Of a stretch of 64,000 nucleotides of DNA, positions 56,458 through 64,000 are shown piece by piece. Every line of letters starts with the position of its first letter. Within the stretch, counting starts at the first letter, position 1. The notes beneath the pieces were generated by a model, which was not told the origin of the DNA, ran no database searches, and worked only from the letters and a program-made list of their open reading frames with translations. A program made the translations under genes and the position numbers. Origin of the DNA: Mesostigma viride (taxonomy: Eukaryota > Streptophyta > Mesostigmatophyceae > Mesostigmatales > Mesostigmataceae); assembly GCA_009746045.1 (NCBI GenBank), contig RPFO01000389.1:430686-494685 (forward strand). Direction: 5' to 3'.

Positions 56458-58757
56458 ATGACAGAGCCTACCCCTCCGGCTGAGAGCCCGCTGCCGTCCC
56501 TGCCCCTACCGGACCCTGAGCTGTATTTCGAGGCCCTTCCGGGCCGCTGGGTGTCGCGATCATGTTACCGGGGTGGCGTTGTGCAGCCGGCCCTTCAGGC
56601 CCAACATGCGAGCTTAGTCAGGGCGGCCCTCTTCGGGGTCACGTGGTATGGTCCTTCCCCTAATGAGCCGCACCAGCTTGTCCTGCACGGGTTCGACGAT
56701 GCCGGACACTGTTTGTTGGGGTGTGGTTCTCGCTGTCCCGCCTTGGAACAGATAGATGCGGTTCTCCGGTGCTGCCGTGTGTTCTCCTACCTCTCTACCC
56801 CTGTGGGCCGTACCTGCCTACGGGAGGTGTTTCCTTGGCTTCCGGCTGAGGGTGATGCTGAGGTAGATGAGAACCCCTGCGACCTTTTACGGGCCGTAGA
56901 ATTCATGGAGATAGCTGATCAGGCGGCGGGACTAGCGGTTGATGGTCCTGCCCCTTCGGGCGCCCCAGCCGAGGTACATTATACTCCAGATTATTCTGCC
57001 TCGAGCGCTGCGTCCGCCTCCTCGGCGTCTGTTCCTCCCTCTCCGGTCCCGTCGTCCCCTCGGTCGACCCGGGGTGTTGCAGTGGAGCCTACCCCTTCGG
57101 GTTTGCCTGATCCTCTTTCGGCGACGGTCTCGGCTATGCAGGCTCAGATCCAGTCCCTGACCACGGCGTTTGGGGCCTTCCTGGCGGCCCAGGCGCAGGT
57201 CCCGGCTACGCCAGCTGGATCCGCGCCTCCTACCCCTTCTGTTGCCCCGGCGACTACGGCTTCGCCCGCGCCCCCGCTGGCGCCCGCGGTCGCTGTGGTT
57301 CCGGCGGCTGCTGCGACTCCTGCTGCCTCTGCGCCTGTGACCGCTGTACCTGCGCCTACGCGCGAGTCCCCTGCCCCTGTGACCGCGCCCGCTGTCGCTG
57401 CTTCCGAGCCTCCACCAGCTCAGTCGCAGCCGTCGCGGGGCTTCTTTGGCGACACTAGCGGACTGCCCAGGCTTTGGGAGGGTGGTCCCCCGCAGAGGAT
57501 CCCGGTTCCTGACTGGAGCCTGGATGGTAGTCAATCTTATGCAGGACTGCCTGTCCCTACGGGCCCCATTTTTAACATGTGGCCTGAGGGTGCACCGGCC
57601 ACCGGACCGGCGCGCCAGCTTCGGTGGCGGGTCCGTCACGGCCCCCTCTGGCTTCGGGTCCGGCGCGACCGTCTGCTGTACCAGTGTCACCTGCGTCGGT
57701 GTCGGCTCCTGCCCCTGCTTCGGCCCCTGCCCCTCCGGCCTCTCTGTCCTTGGCTGCGGTTGTTCGGTCCACCGGTCAGGATCCTCGCGCTACCCGCGCT
57801 TCCGACTCCCTCCGGGAGTTGTCCCAGGGTGATCGGGACAGGGCTCCTTCTGTGGTGCATGCGACGCCGGAGTCGCGCGACACGCCCGTGCCTGGATGTG
57901 GTATGTCCGCACTCGCCTGCCGCCAGTGTGACCTGCCGCGCGTCTCCGCCGAGCTTGCCATCTCGCCCATGTCCTACGGGTTTTCCCAGGTGTGTCGGGC
58001 GCCTCGGGATCGTGGCCTACCCATTGAGACTGATCGGCCTCCTTTCGACATGGTTATTTTAGCTGATCCTGTGTTCCAGGGTGAGATCCTGGTTCGGCGC
58101 GTTCTGTATCGCTGGGCTAGGCGCCACAACGACTTGGACACCTACGGTGGGTTCCAGTGGGCTTACCCTCCGCCTCTGGGCATTATGGCTTCGGATGCCC
58201 TTACGGTAGAGTTTCCTGCGGTGCCGGGTGTTACGTACACCACGGTCCTCCAGCCCATCCTCGAGTGGGATGCCCGGCGTCCGGCGCCCCTACCGGGCCA
58301 GGGTCTAGACTCCCGCGGTCACCCTCCTCCTCGGGCCAGCGACTACCTAGAGACATTCGGGTCGCGCCAGTGTACGCGTCGGTGGCGCTCCCGAGAGGTT
58401 CGGCACATCCGGTTGTGGCCGTCCAACGTGGAGCCCCTGGTGGACCTGTTTTTCCCGACGGGTTGCGCCCTCGGATCCGGTACCATCGCCTCCTCCTGCG
58501 GGCCCTCTGTTTGATCGCGGTAGAGCCTTTCCTTCGCCTCTTTGCCTGTGGCTTTCCTGGACTGGGCCCGTGGCCAGGTCGTTCTTACTCAGCATAGGTA
58601 TTACTGGGCCTTTCTGGGCCTTTTTCCTGACGGCGTGTGGGCCGATGTTTTCCTCACCGTAGATAGGCATGACAATGTTGAGGATGTGGCCCATTACCAG
58701 GCCTACCTGGATGTCCTGCTGGCCTCCCGTGGTACCTACCAGACGGATGGCCATTAG
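56458..58757 (+). pseudogene. Gypsy-A ORF3: conserved accessory protein of unknown function
   Basis: Starts at 56458 (MTEPTPPAESPLPSLPLPD). N-terminal domain of about 170 residues (YFEALPGRWVSRSCYRGG, LHGFDDAGHCLLGCGSRCP, CRVFSYLSTPVGRTCLREVF, NPCDLLRAVEFMEIAD). A long Pro/Ala/Thr-rich middle includes SAMQAQIQSLTTAFGAFLAA. Then RGFFGDTSGLPRLWEGGPP and IPVPDWSLDG, a frame change near 57600, a second conserved part (SLRELSQGDRDRAPSVVH, WARRHNDLDTYGGFQWAYPP), another frame change near 58470, and the end QHRYYWAFLGLFPDGVWADV...GTYQTDGH at 58757. It would be about 750 residues. No signal peptide or membrane span is evident, so an envelope role is not supported. Gypsy-B keeps the same gene. Confidence 0.75.
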
Positions 58758-59127
58758 ATAGAGGGCCTTAGGCCCGACCTGAGGGTGTTGTCCCTCCGGT
58801 ATGTAGAGTCGCCTTCATATTCTGGCCAGTTGGTTGGCTGTTCTTGGTCCTTGGCGCTGATGTGTTTACTCTGTGTGTCCTGCCCAGTGCCGTCCCCCCC
58901 GGCCAGGACTCCGTTCCAGGCAGTTAGGGGAACCTCCACCAGGCTTGGTGCTGGCTAACCCTACACCACCCGGCGTGGTGGTGGAGACCGTGTGAACTAT
59001 TGGTGCTTTGTATCTGGGATGGTCTATCGATTGTGTTGGTGTGTGTTGGGTGCATTAGGTTTTTCCTACCCCTTCGTTTCCTCCCTGTGCGTAGGGAGAG
59101 GGCTCCCTACCTTTGTGGGGGGGGAGG
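58758..59127 (+). other. Gypsy-A 3' untranslated region and polypurine tract
   Basis: No coding signal; matches 11627-11994 of Gypsy-B on the other strand. Ends in GTGGGGGGGGAGG directly before the 3' LTR. Confidence 0.8.
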
Positions 59128-59699
59128 TGTTACGTCGCGTAACAATTCGTTGTAGTTACGGACGTAAATTAGGTCCTTTGCCTCGGTTGTCCCTAGGTTT
59201 ACGTTTAGGCTCCTACCGGGACATTATTGTCCTCGTAACAGTACTGTGGTACATTGGGTGCCGTTGGGCGCCGCGCCGCGTACTTTACTAGTGGTCCTGA
59301 TCCTGGGTAGAATGTAGTGGACCAGCGTGCATCAGTAGATTTAGTGGACCAGCGTGCACCTGTAGGCGAGGGCCATGTCGGCCCGAGCGTGTTGGACCGT
59401 TGGTGACATTTATGCGCGTTCTACCCCTTTGTGTGTGTACTCGGCGTGTGTTAAGTGAATTGACACATTTAGGCTTGGGTCACGGCAGTGTAGTTGTGTT
59501 TCCTTCCTCTATTCCTGGAGTAAACGGGTTTTGGTAAATGGTTGTATGGCGTATTATAGCAACACTTACGTTAATGCATTGAGATCAGCTCCGTCACGTT
59601 CGTCTTTCGCCAGAGGGTTAAGTAGAGGAGGCCTGACCAGTTTAGGTAGTATCAGGCCCATTAGAGGTAGAGGTGGAGGTAGATATCCGCGGCGTAACA
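59128..59699 (+). repeat. 3' LTR of Gypsy-A
   Basis: 572 bp; differs from the 5' LTR by a one-base G-run change, a two-base deletion at GATCATT/GACATT, and two changes in the TTGTGTGTG stretch. Followed by the CCTTT duplication at 59700-59704. Confidence 0.95.
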
Positions 59700-59704
59700 C
59701 CTTT

Positions 59705-60602
59705 CACCTATTTTTCAGCATGGTCTTGTGTCTTATATGCTGGCTTATCTCAGGTTCCACGCTGGGCCAGTGGCTGGCCTCGACGACGACGCCCGCCGCC
59801 AGCGTGCGGCATGCAGCCCCTGTCAGCCCGCAGCCCGGCTGGCCGCGCGAGGACTGAGGCCAACGGCCGCACGACCCACACGCTGGCAGCTGGCACCCAG
59901 CTGACAGGGCCTCGTAGGAGGCAGTATCTGCGCACCCAGAGGCACAATCCGTAGCTTGGCACATAGCCAGGTAGCCTAATTGACAGTTAGCTACACCCTT
60001 GGCTAGTCATGCGCTATATATACCGCGGGCGCGCACTAGTGCCATTTTGGCCCCTTGCGGCATGTTGGCATGTGTTATATTGCATGGTATCTTGTTTTAT
60101 CACCTGGGTATGGTGCATTATGCCCGTTTGGGCATCCCTTGTTGTTTCATGCCAATTGGAATAAAGTTTTGTGTTGTTATGCTACCATATATACCCCTGC
60201 CAGCTGGCACCGTTATAACGGTGCCAGCTGGCTTTGGCCATTTTGTAGCTAGCGTTCACAGTTTTGTGACATTTCATGTTGTGAATGCATTGATGGCATG
60301 TCTATGATTATAATAACCTGCCTTTAAAAGGCCAGGGCCAACTGATTTGTGTAAATGGTCGATAATGCATTATATGTGTCTCGAACCCCATGTGCGCTGT
60401 ACCCCCCTGAGGGGGGTGCTATTTATAGCAGGTGTAGGGCATTGATATGTGACCAACCAAATTTCCCAAACATTATTTGATATAAAAGCATGCTTGGTTC
60501 CAAGGGTGGGCCAGAAAATGTTATTTGGCTAGTTACTGCCAGGCGCACAAAGATACCCGAACTCAGTCCGTTTCGGTGGTTCCAGTTGACACCATTTAAG
60601 GG
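59705..60602. other. right part of the piggyBac-like element
   Basis: Non-coding continuation of the element interrupted by Gypsy-A. Contains a 34-base perfect palindrome at about 60198-60231 (GCCAGCTGGCACCG...CGGTGCCAGCTGGC around TTATAA), related copies of GCTGGCAGCTGGCACC near 59880-59900, and a CCCCCCTGAGGGGGG hairpin near 60400-60415. No ORF is recognised. Confidence 0.6.
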
Positions 60603-60610
60603 TTAATTAA

Positions 60611-60990
60611 CCACAGTAATGGATATAGGGAACCAAACTCTAAGGTGAGAGGGGTATCTGCACTAGAAGAGGATGACACCGTAGGGCGAAGGGGTGATGG
60701 AGGTGGTGTAACAAAAACAAGACTATCTACAGAAGGACGAGAATGAGGAGCAGGACGAGAATGGAGACCCAAATCTGATTATGATTCAAGAGGTAGGTCT
60801 GAGCTTCCTCAAAGGACATAAATTTCTTAGATCTAGTTACGTTGTATACACGGTTCTGAACTATCTTTCTAGCGTCGGACCAAGAAAGGAAAATGGCGGA
60901 CCATTGAGGCGTGATCACTACGTAATATTTAGCTAGGCTATTATCGCTAGAAGAATGGGAAGGAGCACTAAAAGAACGCCGCTGGCTCAT
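60611..60990 (-). pseudogene. Gypsy-B ORF0 (RNase H1-type hybrid-binding domain), truncated
   Basis: Starts at 60990 (MSQRRSFSAPSHSSSDNSLA) and keeps KYYVVITPQWSAIFLSWSDA, RKIVQNRVYNVTRSKKF and SFEEAQTYL, matching Gypsy-A ORF0. A frameshift after LLNHN (near 60780) replaces the tail. The ancestral tail (TPLTLEFGSL) is still readable in another frame down to the piggyBac-like insertion at 60610. The domain differs from the Gypsy-A copy at only a few residues, while the tail has decayed. Confidence 0.75.
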
Positions 60991-61509
60991 GGTAACGCAC
61001 CTGGTTGGTCTTGAGAAGTCACGATAGGAGAACGAGGAGTAGGAGGCGACTTAGCTGAGTTATCTGGATCACCGAAAGTACGAGGGCGGCAATGGTCCAG
61101 CGCTCGTAGTCCTAAAATCAGCGACCCAGTGAATTTCTGCGGGTGCGGCCGTCTAATGAACAGCAGCACGAAGGAAAAGGTGGAGCCTAACAAGACACTA
61201 ATCGTCTCACTATCGCCGAACCGAAACCATCACCTATCTACGACAGTAAGCAACATTTCTCAGGAAAACAAAACGAGGGAAAGGAGCTATCTATAAAAGG
61301 ATTTTCCGCTTCGAGCAGGTGTAACGTCTAGGCAGGGCGCGTGTCCCGAATCGGGCAGCACTACCCCCCCAGCTTGCAGGCGACCCGCCCATTACCTGTC
61401 AAGTAGGTGTCGTCTTCATTTCCCTGGACGCGGAAGGGTTGAATCAATGGCGTATGTGGCAGGGGATCGTCGTCTCGCTCTCTACCTACTAAAGTTCCTC
61501 CGAGTCCAT
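60991..61509 (-). other. Gypsy-B leader with primer-binding site
   Basis: Minus-strand non-coding leader aligning with 49466-49998. Candidate primer-binding site TGGACTCGGAGGAAC at 61508-61494. Confidence 0.65.
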
Positions 61510-62069
61510 TGTTACGACTCAAACCTCTACCGCCACCTCTACCTCTAACCGGCCTAATGCTACCTAAACTAGTAAGGCCGCCTCTAGTTAAACCCCTAGC
61601 GAAAGACGAACGAGACGATCAAGATCTCAGTGCATTTACGTATGTGCCACTATAATACGCCATAAGCCATTTACACAAACCCGTTTACTCCCGGAATAGA
61701 GGAAGGAAACACAACTACACTGCCATGACCCAAGCTAATATGTGTTAATTCATTTAACACACGCCGAGTGCCAACACGAGGGGTAGAACGTGCATAATAA
61801 ATGATCACCAACGGTCCAGCATGCTCGGGCCGACCTGGCCCTCGCCTACAAATGCACAGATGCACGCTGGTCCACTACATTCTACCCGAAGGATAAGGAC
61901 CACTAGTAAAGTACGCGGCGCGACGCCAAAAGCATCCAATGCCGCACCACGGTACTGTTACGAGGACAATAGTGTCCACCAGTACAAACTACACGTAAAC
62001 CTAGGGACGACCGAGGCAAAGGACCTAATTTACGTCCGTAACTACAACGGATTGTTACGCGACGTAACA
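61510..62069 (-). repeat. 5' LTR of Gypsy-B
   Basis: 560 bp, TGTTACG...CGTAACA on the minus strand. It shares several diagnostic differences with the LTR at 9542-11626 (for example CATCCAATG and GTGTCCACCAGTACAAAC, plus-strand sense) that Gypsy-A LTRs lack, which supports pairing these two LTRs. Confidence 0.9.
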
Positions 62070-62685
62070 CGTTCGCCAGGTTCTCCAGCGCAGCAAAGTT
62101 CAAAGTCCTTGCGATCTTGTTCAGGGTGGCCGGAGTATGGTGCGTATTAAACCGACGCCGAACGTCAGGGCGTAGGTCGAGTGGCCCTCCACCGAATCCA
62201 TGGAAGGTGGCCACGAGGAGGCGGGCGTTTACCAGCTGGGGCTCGCCCATGTGGCGTACGGTGAGCAGGGAGCAGAGGAGACCGACGCCCCCGTTCCCGG
62301 TGCCGTCGCCGCCTCCATAATAAAACCGCCAGCCATCGATGTCGTCAGAAGCAAGGGCCGTCGGTCCGCGAGCCGATGCAGTGCGCCTGTGTTCTTGGAT
62401 TCCCAGGATCGATGGCGATGCTATTGTCGATGCAAAAACCAAAAAGATTGGAGACTCGATGGCATTGACAGTCGTCTCTGTGCAGGCAGTGACAGCGGAC
62501 AACGTCGGGCAGGAGCGTGCGGGCGTTGAAGGTGGCGATAACCAATGGCGCGCGCTGACCGAAAAGCGGCGGGATGCAGGCGGCGGTGGGGGCAGAGATG
62601 GAGCAGGGTGGTGATGGGGGTGGGGGTGGAGGTGGCCACATGGTGGGGTAGGGGGGGCGGGTTGAGGACTTATGCTTTCAATCAC
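62070..62685 (-). pseudogene. LINE endonuclease (EEP) N-terminal remnant
   Basis: Minus strand, two frames. One gives VIATFNARTLLPDV (62540-62500), the start motif of LINE endonucleases; the other gives ILGIQEHRRTA (near 62405-62375) and GWRFYYGGGDGTGNGGVGLL (near 62325-62265), the QE catalytic motif and the core. It stops at the Gypsy-B LTR at 62069, so Gypsy-B or a rearrangement cut it. The remaining LINE sequence is not found next to the other end of Gypsy-B (below 9542). Confidence 0.7.
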
Positions 62686-62689
62686 CTTT

Positions 62690-64000
62690 TCGATTCATCC
62701 TGCCAATGCGTCGAGGCGACGCCGACCGCTTGTGGATGGAGGACATGAATGGACAACAAGGGAGTGGGATGGGGTACAAGGGTGGCGGGCCGGAAAGGAA
62801 CTTATCTAGAAAGATGAATCTAGAGAATTAAGTAAGGGGCCGGTTGGACAGTAGGTACAAGAGAGAAATTGCAGATTGATCAACATATTCAAATTGTCAC
62901 GTACTCAGGAGAACAATCGTTAATCGTTCAGTACTATAATTTGTTGTTGTGCTAGCATGCCACCCAACTTACTCTGAGCGTGAAAACAAATGCAATCAAC
63001 CCTTGCACATGACGCATGGGATGCCGATATGCATGCACAAATGCACATGCAAGCTCTTTGGTGATGAGCTCAATTTTAAGTACATCGACCAAGTAATTGA
63101 CAGGCCACGATAGCATGGAATGATATCAAAGAGATAACCAACGCAGGCCGAGATATCGGGAAGACTCCGGATCATGGTAGCTCGAGCTCGTGATGTTGGC
63201 TATTATCTTAACCGCGTTTGTCGAGTCGTTCTGGATGATGGATATTAATGGAGGTGGATACGTGTAGACGTGGACATTGACAGTTATGGCTGGCTAACGC
63301 TCATCGAGACCTAGACGGTTTAGCTAAAAACAGCCTCGCGTGATCAGGGCAGTTTTTCCTAGCGGCCAGGGGTGTCCAGTTGTAAGCACCAGCGAGTACT
63401 GCTGCAATCGCTCTCCCGCCATTTAACACGAGGAATCACCCTCAATGGAAATAAGTGCCCCATTTTAGGGTACGGCATAAAATGACCTTGAGGTTGCAGA
63501 CCAGGGACTAATCCATTCGTCACCAAGGCACTGGCCGTAACGTATCAAGTACGTGGACCCCAATATGATCAATTCCGTTTGCACAGGTTTAAACAACCAT
63601 GCTCGGGTTGCACAGATGATTCGTGAACCCGACTTGCTTGTTTGATAGTGAAAGAGAGACAATAAAAGGGGTCATCCAGCGTGCAGAATTTTTTCTTATA
63701 ATAAACAAAATCCAACTCATGCAGTGCAAGCTGGGAGCTAACGCCCAGGCGCCGGTATTGACAGCAGAGTTGAAGAGAAAAACTTGCCAGCATCAGCGAA
63801 GTGAAGCTAGACAATGTAGGTCTAATCCCAAGGAAACAGCACAAATAAAGGAAATATTGTGGTGATTGTTGTTAGCGACCAGGATATGAAGCAGGGGTTG
63901 GGGCAGCTGCCTCGAAATATTTGATACCTCCGGATCCGCAGGCTCCGCTGACGCACGCACATGACACATGATGACACAAAGATGGTACAAAATATTTCAT
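62690..64000. other. no recognisable gene
   Basis: AT-rich sequence with only short open frames, none with a recognisable domain. No repeat shared with the rest of the window was noticed. Probably intergenic. Confidence 0.4.

Larger units (their letters stand above)
48893..59699 (+). mobile_element. Gypsy-A: young full-length chromovirus (10,807 bp), TSD CCTTT
   Basis: LTRs 48893-49465 (573 bp) and 59128-59699 (572 bp) are over 99 percent identical by eye (about four small differences). They start TGTTACG and end CGTAACA, and are flanked by CCTTT (48888-48892, 59700-59704). A likely primer-binding site TGGTTCCGGAGGAAC lies at 49467-49481, and the polypurine tract GGGGGGGGAGG at 59117-59127. 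Gene order: ORF0, gag, protease, RT, RNase H, integrase with chromodomain, ORF3. The chromodomain places it in the chromoviruses. Coding frames are broken by several indels despite the young LTRs. Confidence 0.95.
46800..60602. mobile_element. piggyBac-like non-autonomous element carrying Gypsy-A
   Basis: Termini CCCTTAAATGG (46800) and its inverse ending at 60602, flanked by TTAATTAA on both sides (46792-46799, 60603-60610; minimally TTAA). TTAA targets and CCC-starting ends fit piggyBac-type transposons. It splits Gypsy-B between ORF0 and gag, and removing it restores the Gypsy-A-like order. Subterminal parts on both sides share CGGACTGAGTT and TTTGTGCGCC. Without Gypsy-A it is about 3.0 kb. 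No piggyBac transposase was recognised; the only coding trace in it is a LINE ORF1 remnant. Confidence 0.75.
9542..62069 (-). mobile_element. Gypsy-B: old chromovirus forming the outer shell of the nested block
   Basis: A Ty3/Gypsy element on the minus strand whose pieces are scattered over 52.5 kb by later insertions. In element order: 5' LTR 62069-61510, primer-binding site near 61508-61494, ORF0 60990-60611, gag 46664-44900, protease/RT/RNase H 44840-41690, integrase 38090-36535, ORF3 36375-35289 and 13236-11995, polypurine tract 11639-11627, 3' LTR 11626-11153 and 9614-9542. Every piece aligns in order with Gypsy-A (48893-59699), and every gap is an insertion with its own termini. The two LTRs differ from each other by roughly 5-6 percent by eye. 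The flanks (ACGAC before 9542, CGTTC after 62069) do not match as a 5-bp TSD. All genes carry frameshifts. Confidence 0.85.

Noticed and set aside
56932-57690. Arg/Gly-rich minus-strand frame opposite ORF3
   Set aside because: Antisense of the Pro/Ala-rich linker; no counterpart frame is kept in Gypsy-B.
56458-58757. ORF3 as a retroviral-type envelope gene
   Set aside because: Its position fits, but no signal peptide, membrane-spanning segment or glycoprotein-like Cys pattern is visible.

Overview
The window is nuclear DNA of a eukaryote, most likely a green alga or another member of the green lineage. The evidence is one spliced host gene for a plastid-type nucleoside diphosphate kinase, GT-AG introns, and a plant-like set of transposable elements (chromovirus, Copia-like, CACTA, hAT, LINEs, SINE-like repeats). 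The species cannot be fixed from sequence alone. No bacterial genes, canonical tRNA or rRNA genes, or CRISPR arrays were seen.

Region 1-9541 is the host side. It holds a truncated LINE on the minus strand (1-2410), a decayed solo LTR with two LINE-tail insertions (about 2771-4872), the NDPK gene (6480-5484, minus, two exons), about 1.6 kb with no recognisable gene, and a 218-bp tandem array with SINE-like features (8113-9310).

Region 9542-62069 is one nested stack of transposons. The outer shell, called Gypsy-B here, is a minus-strand chromovirus: 5' LTR 61510-62069, ORF0 60990-60611, gag 46664-44900, protease-RT-RNase H 44840-41690, integrase 38090-36535, ORF3 36375-11995 (split) and 3' LTR 11626-9542 (split). 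It is interrupted by five insertions. (1) A 1.5-kb hAT-type element lies in its 3' LTR (9615-11144, TSD GGCCGCCT). (2) A CACTA element lies in ORF3 (13239-35286, TSD TG). (3) A 3.4-kb hAT-type element lies between RNase H and integrase (38250-41689, TSD ATCATCCG). (4) An ~876-bp giant palindrome lies in RT/RNase H (42204-43080). (5) A TTAA-flanked piggyBac-like element lies between ORF0 and gag (46800-60602). The CACTA carries a TNP2-type transposase (plus) and a divergent proline-rich gene (minus). It is itself hit by a TTAA-flanked TIR element (13904-15623), a full hAT with one long transposase ORF (18045-21691, TSD TCGTCACC) and a Copia-like element (26570-34312, TSD CTTCC). The piggyBac-like element contains a second, much younger chromovirus, Gypsy-A (48893-59699, plus, TSD CCTTT), of the same family as Gypsy-B.

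The two chromovirus copies explain each other: aligning them shows which parts are element and which are insertions. Both carry two accessory genes that are not standard for Ty3/Gypsy. ORF0, before gag, looks like the RNase H1 N-terminal hybrid-binding (viroplasmin) domain. ORF3 is a long proline/alanine-rich gene after the chromodomain integrase. These are the best candidates for something undescribed. Region 62070-64000 holds a LINE endonuclease remnant and then nothing recognisable.

All alignments were done by eye. Boundaries resting on target-site duplications are exact; domain limits and percent identities are approximate.
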